64,000 nucleotides of DNA from Actinoplanes palleronii (lineage in GTDB: Bacteria; Actinomycetota; Actinomycetes; Mycobacteriales; Micromonosporaceae), in NCBI RefSeq assembly GCF_016862315.1, contig NZ_BOMS01000141.1, positions 1-64,000 of the forward strand, given 5' to 3'. The notes beneath the pieces were generated by a model, which was not told the DNA's origin, made no database searches, and worked only from the letters and a program-made list of their open reading frames with translations. Positions 1-8,889 of this stretch are shown here, piece after piece (position 1 is the stretch's first letter; every line of letters starts with the position of its first letter). Made by a program: the position numbers and the translations under genes.

Positions 1-40
1 TCACCCCTGCGAGCCAGCCAAAGCCCGGGAGGCGCCGAGG

Positions 41-1069
41 TCAGTGCGCGCTCGACCCGGCCCAGAGGTTGATCCCGGACTCGGTCGCGTACTTGTCGAT
101 CTCGGCCAGCTCGTCGGCGGTGAACGTGGTGTTGTCCAGCGCCGCCAGGTTGTTCTCCAGCTGGGACACGCTGCTCGCGCCGAGCACCACCGAGGTGACC
201 CGCGGGTCGCGGACCGACCAGGCGATCGCCAGCTGGGCCAGGCTCTGGCCACGCCGTTCGGCGATGCCGTTCAGCGCCCGGATCTTGCCGAGGTTCTCCT
301 CGTTCAGCCAGTCCGGGGTGAGCGACTTGTGCTCGCCGGCCCGCGACCCCTCCGGGATGCCGTTCAGGTAGCGGTCGGTGAGCATGCCCTGCGCCAACGG
401 GGAGAAACCGATGCAGCCGGCGCCCTCCCGCTCCAGCACGTCGAGCAGATCCTCCTCGATCCAGCGGTTCAACATCGAGTACGACGGCTGGTGGATCAGC
501 AGCGGGGTGCCCAGGTCACGCAGGATCGCGGCGGCCTCGGCAGTCTTGGCCGGCGAGTACGACGAGATGCCGGCGTACAGCGCCTTGCCGGAGCGCACCG
601 CGGTGTCCAGCGCGCCCATCGTCTCCTCGAGCGGGGTGTCCGGGTCGAAGCGGTGCGAGTAGAAGATGTCCACATAGTCCAGCCCCATCCGCTTCAGGGA
701 CTGGTCCAGGGACGCGGTCAGGTATTTACGGGAGCCGTGGTCGCCGTACGGGCCGGGCCACATGTCGTACCCGGCCTTCGTCGAGATGATCAGCTCGTCC
801 CGGTGCGGGGCGAAATCCTCGGCGAACAGGCGACCGAAATTGATCTCGGCCGAGCCGTACGGCGGGCCGTAGTTGTTGGCCAGGTCGAAGTGCGTCACAC
901 CGAGGTCGAAGGCGCGGCGCAGCACGGCCCGCTGCGTCTCGATCGGCTTGTCGTCGCCGAAGTTGTGCCACAACCCCAGCGAGACGGCGGGCAGTTTCAG
1001 GCCGCTGCGTCCGACGCGGCGGTACGTCATGGCGTCGTACCGGCTCGGGGCGGCTGCGTAAGAGGTCAC
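41..1069 (-). CDS. aldo/keto reductase, YghZ/GAP-reductase type
   Basis: NADPH-dependent aldo/keto reductase of 342 residues. The whole length aligns by eye with E. coli YghZ (L-glyceraldehyde 3-phosphate reductase): SLGLWHNFGDD near the N-terminus, FDLANNYGPP carrying the catalytic Asp/Tyr pair, IISTKAGYDMWPGPYG, IFYSHR with the catalytic His, and the cofactor-binding segment VTSVVLGASSVSQLENN near the C-terminus. The GTG start at 1069 keeps the family leader that ends in SRYDAM; the internal ATG at 1030 would remove it. No obvious operon partner. The true substrate here is unknown: the family detoxifies methylglyoxal and reduces other small aldehydes. Confidence 0.9.
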   Translation of the reverse strand: MTSYAAAPSRYDAMTYRRVGRSGLKLPAVSLGLWHNFGDDKPIETQRAVLRRAFDLGVTHFDLANNYGPPYGSAEINFGRLFAEDFAPHRDELIISTKAGYDMWPGPYGDHGSRKYLTASLDQSLKRMGLDYVDIFYSHRFDPDTPLEETMGALDTAVRSGKALYAGISSYSPAKTAEAAAILRDLGTPLLIHQPSYSMLNRWIEEDLLDVLEREGAGCIGFSPLAQGMLTDRYLNGIPEGSRAGEHKSLTPDWLNEENLGKIRALNGIAERRGQSLAQLAIAWSVRDPRVTSVVLGASSVSQLENNLAALDNTTFTADELAEIDKYATESGINLWAGSSAH

Positions 1070-1098
1070 CGTTGATTCATATCCCACCCCGGGTGGTC

Positions 1099-1701
1099 CT
1101 ACCCGCCGACCTCGGCGACTGCTCGCCTCGACGGCCCGGTCAGGGTGTAGGCGGCGAACCCGCCGAGCGCCAGCACCAGCGCCGTGACCAGGGCCGCGGT
1201 GTCCCCCGGCGCCTGGGACTGCCAGGTCAGTACCCGCCCGAGGGCACCCTCCCCCTGCGGGAACATCACGGCGAACAGCGTCCAGCCGAGTGGCAGGAAC
1301 CAGGACCGGGCCGGGGTGAGCAGGGTGGCGCTCAGCGCGGTCATCCCGAGCAGCCCGGCCGCGTCGCGGACCACCACCCACGCCGGGCTGAACCGGGCCG
1401 GGGTGACCAGGGTGACCGCCAGCAGTCCCACCACGATCAGCAACACGGTCAGCAGGTGCCCGGCCCGCCGGACCGGCCACCGCAGGGCGGCGGTCCGGTC
1501 CAGCGCATAGTCCGGGCTGGTCAGGGTGGTGGTCAGCCCGGCCACCATCAGCAGGACGGTCAGCACGATCAGTTCCGGGGCCACCACGCCGTTCTGGGTG
1601 TTGCCCAGCGCCAGCAACCACATCAGCACCGCGCAGCCGGCCGCCAGCGACAGCGCCATCGGGGCCCGCCGCGAGCGCAGGTACAGCGTCAGCCACCTCA
1701 C
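1099..1701 (-). CDS. ABC transporter-associated membrane protein
   Basis: Membrane protein of 200 residues with about six hydrophobic segments and no recognisable catalytic motif. The GTG start overlaps the stop of the preceding permease gene, so the two are translationally coupled. As last gene of an ATPase-permease-membrane protein operon it is probably the second transmembrane subunit or an accessory factor. Substrate unknown. Confidence 0.75.
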   Translation of the reverse strand: MRWLTLYLRSRRAPMALSLAAGCAVLMWLLALGNTQNGVVAPELIVLTVLLMVAGLTTTLTSPDYALDRTAALRWPVRRAGHLLTVLLIVVGLLAVTLVTPARFSPAWVVVRDAAGLLGMTALSATLLTPARSWFLPLGWTLFAVMFPQGEGALGRVLTWQSQAPGDTAALVTALVLALGGFAAYTLTGPSRRAVAEVGG

Positions 1702-3008
1702 GTCGTGCACTTCAGCGCGTCGGCGCGGATCGCGAGCACCTTGGCCGTCGCCTGCTCCGCGGGCAGGGCACGCAGCTGCGCCCAGAGTGCCCGGGCCTCG
1801 GCGGCGCGCTCGGGGTCGTCGAACTCCGAGACGGCGGTCGGCGGCTCCTGCCCGACCAACCAGTACCCGGCCGCGCGCGCCTGGGCCCAGGACGGCCCCT
1901 CCTCGCACTCGTACGGGCCGGTGAACGCCGCGATCACCGTCTCCGGCACCACCGCGGACGGCTCGGCCAGGTGACCGCCGGCGCCGACCTCGACGCGCAG
2001 CAAGGCGGTGTCGGCGGTCTGCGGCGCCGGCACGAACGGCAGGTACGTGGTGTTGTCCTCGTGGACCCGGGTCGGCCCGCCCGGCAGCTTCGCCAGGACG
2101 GTCAGCGCCTCCCGGGCCGGGCCGACCAGCTCGGGCAGCAGCCCGGCGTGCACCCGGCTGACGCACACCCGCGGTTCGTCCTTCGCGCAGACCAGCGCCT
2201 TCGCGACCGGGTCGACCGAGTCGGTGACGATCCGGTTCTGGTGCGGCATGACCAGGATGGCCAGCGCGGCGCCCACCCCGAGCGGCAGCAGCGCCGCCAC
2301 GCGGGTCCGCCAGGTGCCGGACGCGAACAGCATCGCGCCGGCGACCGCGAGCGCGGCCATCCAGATCGCCTGGGAGCCGCTGACCTGCCAGGGCACCGTC
2401 GCGTAGTCGTCCGGCATGTTCATCTCGTCGATCGGCGAGAAGACCATGGACAGCCAACCTCGGGGCCGGGTGGCCCAGGGCAGGCCCAGCAGCAGGCCGA
2501 GACCCGCCACGGCCAGGACCGGCGGGGTCACCGGGTGCGGCAGCAGGCGGCCGACCGCCAGACCGAGCCAGACCCCGGCGATCAGCGTCAGGCCGCCGAC
2601 CGCGGCGACACCCAGGACCGCGGACGGCAGGTAGTCGGCGGTCCTGAAGATCGACACCCCGGCCGCGACGCCCACCAGCAGGTAGCCGGCGATCATGGCG
2701 AGGGCCATCGCGGTGATCGTCGGCACGGCCCGCCGCACCCGGGGCCGGGGCGTGCTGGCGAACAGCTCACCGACGTCCGACTTCTTCTCCCGGCGGCCCT
2801 GCCAGGCGCCGGCGGCCAGGGCCAGCGGCCAGAGCAGCACCAGGTACAACCGCTGGGTCATGGCCAGCTGCATCCACCCGACCGACCACTCCGACCCGGT
2901 CATCGAGCCGCTCGCGAGATACATCAGCGCGGCGCCGACCGCCAGCACGATCAGGGCCGATCCGAGGGCCGCCGACCGGCGCAGCTCGATACCCAGCACG
3001 CGGCTCAT
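1698..3008 (-). CDS. ABC transporter permease, large
   Basis: Protein of 436 residues. The first roughly 270 residues contain about six transmembrane segments of ABC-2 style, and residues from about 290 on form a soluble, probably extracytoplasmic domain containing several Cys (LVCAKDEPRVCVSRVH, YECEEG, a terminal LKCTT). The ATG overlaps the stop of the ATPase gene as ATGA, so the genes are coupled. It is the membrane partner of the ATPase. Neither the substrate nor the role of the large C-terminal domain can be read from the sequence; export of a drug or peptide is a guess. Confidence 0.8.
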   Translation of the reverse strand: MSRVLGIELRRSAALGSALIVLAVGAALMYLASGSMTGSEWSVGWMQLAMTQRLYLVLLWPLALAAGAWQGRREKKSDVGELFASTPRPRVRRAVPTITAMALAMIAGYLLVGVAAGVSIFRTADYLPSAVLGVAAVGGLTLIAGVWLGLAVGRLLPHPVTPPVLAVAGLGLLLGLPWATRPRGWLSMVFSPIDEMNMPDDYATVPWQVSGSQAIWMAALAVAGAMLFASGTWRTRVAALLPLGVGAALAILVMPHQNRIVTDSVDPVAKALVCAKDEPRVCVSRVHAGLLPELVGPAREALTVLAKLPGGPTRVHEDNTTYLPFVPAPQTADTALLRVEVGAGGHLAEPSAVVPETVIAAFTGPYECEEGPSWAQARAAGYWLVGQEPPTAVSEFDDPERAAEARALWAQLRALPAEQATAKVLAIRADALKCTT

Positions 3009-3805
3009 CGGGCGGCCTCCGCCCGGTGCCGGCGCAGCAGCGCGGAGTAACCCCGCTCGGCGGGACTGTCCCCGGCGTCGCCCTCGCCACCCTGGCCGAT
3101 CAGCTCGTCCGGGGTGCCCTGGAAGACCAGCCGGCCCGCGTTGATCATCACGACGTCGGAGCACGCCGCCACCACGTCCTCGACCAGGTGCGTGGAGACC
3201 AGGACGCAGCTGTCGACGCCCAGGTCACGCAACAGCTCCCGGAAGTCGAGGCGCTGCTCCGGGTCGAGGCCGACGGTCGGTTCGTCGAGCAGCAGCACCG
3301 AGGGGTCGTTGACGATCGCCTGCGCGATGCCGGCCCGGCGCAGCATGCCGCCGGACAGCGTCTTCATCCGCGAGCCGGCCCGGTCGGCGAGACCGACCCG
3401 TTCGATCGCCCGCTGCACCGCGCCCGGCACCGACGGCCTCGGCATCTCCTTGAGCCAGGCCATGTACTCGACGAACTCCCGCACGGTGAACCGCGGGTAG
3501 AAGCCGAACTGCTGCGGCAGGTAGCCCAGCCCGCGGCGGACCCGGCGCAGGTCGGCGCGGCCGGCCACCGACTCGCCGAGCAGGGTCAGCGCCCCGCCGG
3601 CCGGTTCGATGACGGTGGCCAGCGCGCGCATCAGCGTGGTCTTGCCGGCGCCGTTCGGACCGAGCAGGCCGTGCACCCCCGTGCCCAGGGCCAGGTCGAG
3701 TCCGTCGACGGCCAGGTGCCGGCCGGCCCGCACGCGCAGGCCCTCGGCGTGCACCACCCACGGGTGGGTGGTGGGGGCCGTCTCGGCCGCGCTCACCGTA
3801 CGCAT
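3005..3805 (-). CDS. ABC transporter ATP-binding protein
   Basis: Nucleotide-binding subunit of 266 residues. Walker A is GPNGAGKT, the Q-loop is YLPQQFGFYP, the signature is LSGGMLRRAGIAQAI, Walker B is VLLLDEPTVGLDP, and the switch His lies in VSTHLVEDV. This is the single-domain drug/lantibiotic-exporter style of ATPase. The gene heads an operon with two membrane proteins, each overlapping the previous gene by 3-4 bases. A 12-bp palindrome lies 28 bases upstream of the start. Confidence 0.93.
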   Translation of the reverse strand: MRTVSAAETAPTTHPWVVHAEGLRVRAGRHLAVDGLDLALGTGVHGLLGPNGAGKTTLMRALATVIEPAGGALTLLGESVAGRADLRRVRRGLGYLPQQFGFYPRFTVREFVEYMAWLKEMPRPSVPGAVQRAIERVGLADRAGSRMKTLSGGMLRRAGIAQAIVNDPSVLLLDEPTVGLDPEQRLDFRELLRDLGVDSCVLVSTHLVEDVVAACSDVVMINAGRLVFQGTPDELIGQGGEGDAGDSPAERGYSALLRRHRAEAAR

Positions 3806-3832
3806 AAATCGGTCTCCTTCGATTGATTGCGC

Positions 3833-3857
3833 CGACAGCTGTCGCGGGGAAGCGACA
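3833..3857. promoter_or_regulatory. palindromic candidate operator upstream of ABC operon
   Basis: A perfect 12-bp palindrome CGACAGCTGTCG (3833-3844) runs into a second inverted repeat, TGTCGC/GCGACA (3840-3857). It sits between the anti-sigma gene and the ABC ATPase start, where a repressor site would be expected. No regulator gene is adjacent, so the role is inferred from position only. Confidence 0.4.
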
Positions 3858-3885
3858 ACCCGACGGCGCCGGGGAGGTTCAGGTG

Positions 3886-3905
3886 GCGCCGCCGTGAGGC
3901 GGCGC
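3886..3905 (-). terminator. hairpin after anti-sigma gene
   Basis: Eight-bp GC arms (GCGCCGCC/GGCGGCGC) around a GTGA tetraloop, starting 9 bases past the stop of the anti-sigma gene. There is no T-tract, which is usual for actinobacterial terminators. Confidence 0.6.
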
Positions 3906-3913
3906 GAGAGAGC

Positions 3914-4714
3914 TCAGTGGTGGCTGGACAGCCGCCGGAAACGGTCGGACCGGATCAGGGCGAACCCCGCGGACACCGCGATGACCAGCAACCACAGCCC
4001 GGCGCTGCCCGCCTGGAGCACGCCCGGCAGGCGCAGATTGATCAGGGACGGCACTGCCACCGCGAGGCCCCATCCGGCCGCCAACCCGAGGGCCGCGCGG
4101 CGGACGCCGACGAAGACGCCGAGCGCGACGGTCACCGTGGTGAACGCCAGGCACGGCAGCAGTGCCAGGGCCAGCGACGCCCCGGTCCGGTCGCTGGCCA
4201 GCCCGAGCACCGGGATCACCACGGCCAGCACCGCAGCGGTACGCCGCAGCAGCAACGGCAGTCCGGCGGTCGGGGTGCCGGCGATCAGCTCCCAGGCCGG
4301 ATCACTGCCCCGGCTCCACGCCACCGCCACACCGGGCAGCGGCGCGACCGGAGCCAGCAGCAGCACCAGCGACGGCAGGCTGGGCTGCAAGCCTTGGAGC
4401 AGCACCGCGCAGCCCAGTACCGCGATCGTCATGGTCAGCCACGGCACCAGCTGCCAGATCAGCCATCGGTGCCGGGCCGCCGACCAGGGCCGGCGGCGGG
4501 CCGGAGCGGGTCCGGTCGTGACGCCCTCGTCCACACCGGCCGCCACCCGCTCGAGCAGCGCCCGCAGGTCGTCCGGCACGTCCGTGGTCAGCAGCGCCCG
4601 GCAGTCCGCGCAGTCCTCGAGGTGCACCTCGACCGACCAGACCGTGGCCTCGTCGAGAGCCGGGTCGCCGTCGGCGTACCGGGTGATCCAGGTGGGGTTC
4701 GGGTGTCCGGTCAT
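3914..4714 (-). CDS. zinc-finger anti-sigma factor, membrane type
   Basis: Protein of 266 residues. The N-terminus has the ZAS-type signature VEVHLEDCADCRALL (His-x3-Cys-x2-Cys, near residues 30-42), typical of anti-sigma factors that hold an ECF sigma. From residue about 85 there are five or six transmembrane segments. The start overlaps the stop of the sigma gene as ATGA. It probably tethers and inhibits the sigma factor at the membrane; the signal is unknown. The multi-pass region is longer than in the common one-helix anti-sigma factors. Confidence 0.82.
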   Translation of the reverse strand: MTGHPNPTWITRYADGDPALDEATVWSVEVHLEDCADCRALLTTDVPDDLRALLERVAAGVDEGVTTGPAPARRRPWSAARHRWLIWQLVPWLTMTIAVLGCAVLLQGLQPSLPSLVLLLAPVAPLPGVAVAWSRGSDPAWELIAGTPTAGLPLLLRRTAAVLAVVIPVLGLASDRTGASLALALLPCLAFTTVTVALGVFVGVRRAALGLAAGWGLAVAVPSLINLRLPGVLQAGSAGLWLLVIAVSAGFALIRSDRFRRLSSHH

Positions 4715-5253
4715 GACAGCGCCTCCCGCAGAGCGAGCCGGGCCCGCCGCGCCCGGGTTTTCACGGTGCCCTCGGGCACTCCCAGCAGCAGCGACGTCTC
4801 CCGGACCGAGAGACCGTCGAGGACCATGGCGCGGAGCACCTGGCGTACGTCGTCGGGCAGCGTGAGCAGCGCCTGCTCCAGGTCGTGCCCGACCCGGCCG
4901 GCCATCACCTCATCCTCGGCGGCCGGTGCGACCGTCGCGGCGAGTTGCACGGCCGGCAGGTCCTTCTGCCGGGCGCGCCGCCGGAACGCGTCGACGAGCC
5001 GGTTGGCCGCGATGGTCCACATCCAGCCGACCGCGCTGCCTGTGGTGGCCGACCCGGCGAAGTCGCCGGCCGCCCGCCACACCGCCAGATACGTCTCCTG
5101 CATCACGTCGGCGATCACGTCGTCGTCCGAGCAGCGCCGGCGCAGGCGGACGGCGAGCCACGGCGACGTGCGCCGATACAGCTCGTCGAACGCGTGCCGG
5201 TCACCGGCTGCGGTGCGGCGCACCAGCTCCGCCTCGTCCTGACTTGGTCTCAC
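4711..5253 (-). CDS. ECF RNA polymerase sigma factor
   Basis: ECF sigma-70 factor of about 180 residues. Region 2 runs through HAFDELYRRTSPWL and VMQETYLAVWRAAG to WMWTIAANRLVDAFRRRAR. Region 4 is VLRAMVLDGLSVRETSLLLGVPEGTVKTRARRARLALREAL, a clear HTH. The GTG at 5253 is preferred; a TTG three codons upstream is possible, and neither has a strong ribosome site. It is coupled to the zinc-finger anti-sigma gene downstream, and these pairs usually control their own operon. Confidence 0.88.
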   Translation of the reverse strand: MRPSQDEAELVRRTAAGDRHAFDELYRRTSPWLAVRLRRRCSDDDVIADVMQETYLAVWRAAGDFAGSATTGSAVGWMWTIAANRLVDAFRRRARQKDLPAVQLAATVAPAAEDEVMAGRVGHDLEQALLTLPDDVRQVLRAMVLDGLSVRETSLLLGVPEGTVKTRARRARLALREALS

Positions 5254-5339
5254 AACCAGCAAGACGACGGCAGATGACCTTCGGTTCTCCAGGAAGAGTG
5301 ACGCGCGTCACAGAGTGGCTCTGCCGTACGTTGGGCGGT

Positions 5340-5666
5340 ATGGCCTTCGACGAGGGACTCGCGGAACGGATCCGGGACGCGTTCGCGGACGCGGACGGCG
5401 TGACCGACAAGCGGATGTTCGGCGGGATCACCTTCATGGTGCACGGCAACATGGCCGTCGGCGTGATGGGCGACGACCTGATCGTGCGGCTCGGCGCGGA
5501 GGCCGGCGAGGCCGCGCTCACCGAGCCGGGCACCCGGGTCTTCGACTTCACCGGCCGTCCGATGAAGAACTGGATCGTGGTCGACGGCGACCGTCTCGAC
5601 GACGAGGAGCTGGCCCGGTGGCTGCGAGCCGGCGTCGACTTCGCCAGCTCGCTGCCACCAAAATAA
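5340..5666 (+). CDS. TfoX N-terminal domain protein
   Basis: Small cytoplasmic protein of 108 residues consisting of a stand-alone TfoX N-terminal domain: FADADGVTDKRMFGGITFMVHGNMAVGVMGDDLIVRLG is the family core, and WLRAGVDFASSLPPK a typical end. In gammaproteobacteria the full TfoX regulates competence. In actinobacteria the single domain is common and of unknown function. Monocistronic, convergent with the next operon, with an 8-base gap. Confidence 0.82.
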   Translation: MAFDEGLAERIRDAFADADGVTDKRMFGGITFMVHGNMAVGVMGDDLIVRLGAEAGEAALTEPGTRVFDFTGRPMKNWIVVDGDRLDDEELARWLRAGVDFASSLPPK

Positions 5667-5674
5667 AGACCTTT

Positions 5675-6469
5675 TTAAACCACTTTTCGGTACGAGGTGA
5701 GCGTCGCGTCCAGGATCTCCCGTCCGGGACGCTCCCACAGCTCGGCGTTCATCACCTCGACCTCGATCGGCCCCGCATACCCGGCCTTCTCCACCGCGGC
5801 GTGGAACGCGGCCATGTCGATGCACCCGTCACCGGGCAGGCCACGGCCGGTCAGCACTCCCTGCGGCAGCGGGGTGACCCAGTCGGCCAGCTGGTAGATC
5901 GCGATCCGCTCGCCGGCCCGCGCGATCCGGTCCAGCACGGTGTCGTCCCACCACAGGTGGTACGTGTCGACGGTGACACCGACCTGCCCGACCGGGTGCT
6001 GCTCGGCGATCGCCATGGCCTGATCCCAGGTGCTGATCACGCAGCGGTCCGCGGCGTACATCGGGTGCAGCGGCTCGATCGCCAGGGTCACCCCGGCGGC
6101 GGCCGCGTGCGGCACCAGCTCGGCGATCGCGTCGGCGACGTGCTGCCGGGCGCCGGCCAGGTCCTTCGAACCGGCCGGGAGCCCGCCGGAGACCAGCACC
6201 AGCACCTTGGTGTCCAGGGCGGCGGCCTCGTCGATGGCCCGGCGGTTGTCGTCGAACCAGTCCGGCGCCTGGAAGAAGCCGCTGCGGCAGAGCGTGGTCA
6301 CCGACAGGCCGGCGTCCCGGACCAGGGCGGCGGAACGCTCCAGGCCGTACTCGGTGACCGGCTCACGCCAGAGCGCGACCTGGCCGACGCCGGCCTCGAC
6401 ACAGCCGGCGACCAGGTCCGGCAGGTCCCACAGCTTGGCGGTGATCTGGTTGAAGGAGAAACGGCTCAT
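5675..6469 (-). CDS. sugar phosphate isomerase/epimerase (TIM barrel)
   Basis: Xylose-isomerase-like TIM-barrel protein of 264 residues. Probable metal ligands occur in LAIEPLHPM (Glu), VTVDTYHLWWD (Asp and His) and IEVEVMNAE (Glu). Last gene of a three-gene operon: its ATG overlaps the stop of the preceding gene. With a Gfo/Idh/MocA dehydrogenase and a DUF993 aldolase-like protein it probably completes breakdown of an oxidised sugar or inositol-like compound. The actual substrate cannot be assigned. Confidence 0.82.
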   Translation of the reverse strand: MSRFSFNQITAKLWDLPDLVAGCVEAGVGQVALWREPVTEYGLERSAALVRDAGLSVTTLCRSGFFQAPDWFDDNRRAIDEAAALDTKVLVLVSGGLPAGSKDLAGARQHVADAIAELVPHAAAAGVTLAIEPLHPMYAADRCVISTWDQAMAIAEQHPVGQVGVTVDTYHLWWDDTVLDRIARAGERIAIYQLADWVTPLPQGVLTGRGLPGDGCIDMAAFHAAVEKAGYAGPIEVEVMNAELWERPGREILDATLTSYRKVV

Positions 6470-7608
6470 CCGGCCATCACCTCGAAGAACCGGTTCGCCC
6501 GGTGGGCGGCCAGGTCCGGGTCAGGGAGCAGGCCGGCGGTGTCGGCGAGCTCGATCAGGGTGGCGAAGTGCGGCACCGAGCGACCCGACTGCAGGCCGCC
6601 GACCATGGTGAAGTGCCGCTGGTGACCGGTCAGCCAGGCGAGGAAGACGATGCCGGTCTTGTAGTAGAAGGTCGGCTTCTCGAAGATGTGCCGGGAGAGC
6701 GGGACGGTCGGCGCGAAGATCCGGTCGTACTCGGCCAGGTCACCGCGGTCCAGCGCGGCGAACGCGGCAGCGGCGGCCGGGGCGATCGCCGCGAAGATGC
6801 CGAGCAGCGCGTCCGAATAGCCCTGCTCGTCGCCGCGGATCAGGTCGGGATAGTTGAAGTCGTCACCGGTGTAGAGCCGGACGCCGGCCGGGAGCCTGCG
6901 GCGCAGGCGGATCTCGTGGTCCGCGTCGAGCAGCGAGACCTTGACGCCGTCGACCTTGGCCGCGTTGCTGTTGATCAGCTCGAGCAGGGTCTCGGTCGCC
7001 TTGTCCACGTCGGACGAACCCCAGTAGCCCTCGAGCGCCGGGTCGAACGCGGTGCCGAGCCAGTGCAGCACGACAGGTTTGTCGGACTTTTCCAGCAAGG
7101 GTCGGTAGATCGCCAGATAGTCGTCGGCGTCGCGGGCGGTGGCGGCCAGGTGGCGGCTGCACATCAGCACCGGGACCGCACCCGCGGTGAGCACGTCGCT
7201 CAACTGCTCGGCGTAGGCCCGGCCGACCTGCTCGAGGGTGGCCGCGCCGGGTGCCAGCTGGTCGGTGGCGACACCGGCCACGATGCGACCGCCCGCGGAC
7301 CGGGCCTCGGCCGCGCTGCGCCGGATCAGTTCCTTGGTCGCGGCGTAGTCCAGGCCCATCCCGCGCTGCGCGGTGTCCATCGCCTCGGCGACACCGAGAC
7401 CGTGCGACCACAGGTGATGGCGGAAGGCCAGCGTGGTCTCCCAGTCCAGGACCGCGGGCGCGCCCGGGGCGTTCTGCGCGCGCGGGTCGGCGACGACGTG
7501 CGCCGCCGCGTACGCAATCCGGTTTGTGGGTGGGTTTTTCGGTATTTCCCATGACTGCTGTCCGGAAAGGACCAGGTCGCGGCCGTCGGGGAGGTGCACC
7601 GTGGCCAT
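6466..7608 (-). CDS. dihydrodipicolinate synthase-like aldolase (DUF993)
   Basis: Protein of 380 residues resembling the actinobacterial DUF993 family, distantly related to the DapA/NAL TIM-barrel aldolases. Visible segments include SNAAKVDGVKVSLLDADHE, with a Lys in the position expected for the Schiff base, and LYTGDDFNYPDLI. The ATG at 7608 lies one base after the stop of the oxidoreductase gene. Presumed to cleave or dehydrate a 2-keto sugar acid within this operon; the reaction has not been shown for the family as far as I know. Confidence 0.78.
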   Translation of the reverse strand: MATVHLPDGRDLVLSGQQSWEIPKNPPTNRIAYAAAHVVADPRAQNAPGAPAVLDWETTLAFRHHLWSHGLGVAEAMDTAQRGMGLDYAATKELIRRSAAEARSAGGRIVAGVATDQLAPGAATLEQVGRAYAEQLSDVLTAGAVPVLMCSRHLAATARDADDYLAIYRPLLEKSDKPVVLHWLGTAFDPALEGYWGSSDVDKATETLLELINSNAAKVDGVKVSLLDADHEIRLRRRLPAGVRLYTGDDFNYPDLIRGDEQGYSDALLGIFAAIAPAAAAAFAALDRGDLAEYDRIFAPTVPLSRHIFEKPTFYYKTGIVFLAWLTGHQRHFTMVGGLQSGRSVPHFATLIELADTAGLLPDPDLAAHRANRFFEVMAG

Positions 7609-7609
7609 G

Positions 7610-8761
7610 TCAGGCGTTCCCCAGCTCGATGCGTCGGCCCTCGCGCGCCGACTGCAGACCGGCCTCGGCCAGCCGCACCCCGCGGGCACCGGACGCGAAG
7701 TCCCAGTGGAACGCCTCGCCGGCCACCACGTGCCGGAGGAACGCCTCCCACTGGACCTTGAAGCCGTTGTCGAACTCGTCGTTGTCGGGCACCTCGGCCC
7801 ACTGGTCCCGGAACGACGCGCCGGTCAACGGCAGATCCGGGTTCCAGACCGGCTTCGGCGTGGTGGCCCGGTGCTGGATCTTGCAGCCGCGCAGACCGGC
7901 CACGGCGCTGCCCAGCGTCCCGTCGACCTGGAACTCGACGAGCTCGTCCCGGTTCACCCGGACCGCCCACGACGAATTGATCTGGGCGACGATGCCACCC
8001 TCGAGTTCGAAGATCGCGTACGCGGCGTCGTCGGCGTCAGCGGTGTACTCCTCGCCGCGCTCGTCCACCCGGCGCTCCACGTGCGTGGCGATCGTGGTCT
8101 GCACCCCGCGGACCGCGCCGAACAGCTCCTCCAGCACGTAGTTCCAGTGCGGGAACATGTCCATCACGATGCCGCCGCCGTCGGCCAGCCGGTAGTTCCA
8201 GCTCGGCCGCTGGGCGACCTGCCAGTCCCCCTCGAAGACCCAGTAGCCGAACTCGCCGCGCACCGACAGGATCCGGCCGAAGAACCCGCCGTCGATCAGC
8301 CGCTTCAGCTTGCGGAGTCCGGGCAGGAAGAGCTTGTCCTGCACGACACCGCTGCGGATCCCGGCCGCGCCGGCCAGCTCGGCCAGCTCCTCGGCGGCCG
8401 CCGAACTCTCCGCGAGCGGCTTCTCCGTGTAGACGTGCTTGCCGGCGCCGATCGCCTGCCGGATCGCCTTCTCCCGCTGCTGGGTCACCTGCGCGTCGAA
8501 ATAGATCTCCACGTCCGGCCGGGCCAGCGCGGCGTCCAGGTCGGTGGTCCACTCGGTGAGGCCGTGCCGCGCGGCGATCGCGGCGAGCTTGTCCGGGTCG
8601 CGGCCGACCAGGATCGGCTCGGGCCAGATGTGGCCGCCGCCGGGCAGGGCCACGCCGCCCTGCTCACGGATGGCCAGCAGGGAACGGACCAGGTGCTGCC
8701 GATACCCCATCCGGCCGGTCACTCCGTTGAGCACAATGCCGATCGATCTGCGCGCTGCCAT
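7610..8761 (-). CDS. Gfo/Idh/MocA-family oxidoreductase
   Basis: NAD(P)-dependent sugar dehydrogenase of 383 residues. The N-terminal Rossmann region (IGIVLNGVTGRMGYRQHLVRS) is followed by the family motif HVYTEKPLAES with its conserved Lys-Pro. The C-terminal domain includes GGGIVMDMFPHWNYVLEELFG, where the Asp/His pair takes the catalytic position. First gene of the operon; 25 bp upstream of the ATG is a perfect LacI-family operator. It likely oxidises the sugar that the next two enzymes process. Confidence 0.88.
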   Translation of the reverse strand: MAARRSIGIVLNGVTGRMGYRQHLVRSLLAIREQGGVALPGGGHIWPEPILVGRDPDKLAAIAARHGLTEWTTDLDAALARPDVEIYFDAQVTQQREKAIRQAIGAGKHVYTEKPLAESSAAAEELAELAGAAGIRSGVVQDKLFLPGLRKLKRLIDGGFFGRILSVRGEFGYWVFEGDWQVAQRPSWNYRLADGGGIVMDMFPHWNYVLEELFGAVRGVQTTIATHVERRVDERGEEYTADADDAAYAIFELEGGIVAQINSSWAVRVNRDELVEFQVDGTLGSAVAGLRGCKIQHRATTPKPVWNPDLPLTGASFRDQWAEVPDNDEFDNGFKVQWEAFLRHVVAGEAFHWDFASGARGVRLAEAGLQSAREGRRIELGNA

Positions 8762-8785
8762 GTGCGGTTACCTCCGGGTGCTTTG

Positions 8786-8799
8786 GGAAAGCGCTTTCC
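8786..8799. promoter_or_regulatory. LacI-family operator
   Basis: Perfect 14-bp palindrome GGAAAGCGCTTTCC with the central CG typical of LacI/GalR-family sites. It lies 25 bp upstream of the first gene of the sugar operon, so a LacI-type repressor, not encoded in this window, probably controls the operon. Confidence 0.75.
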
Positions 8800-8889
8800 T
8801 GCTGCTGGCAGCGTAGGACGCTGATCGGCCCGGAACAAGAGTCAATTCACACACCGCCGAACCACCCCCGCGAGCCTGCCCACAAACCC

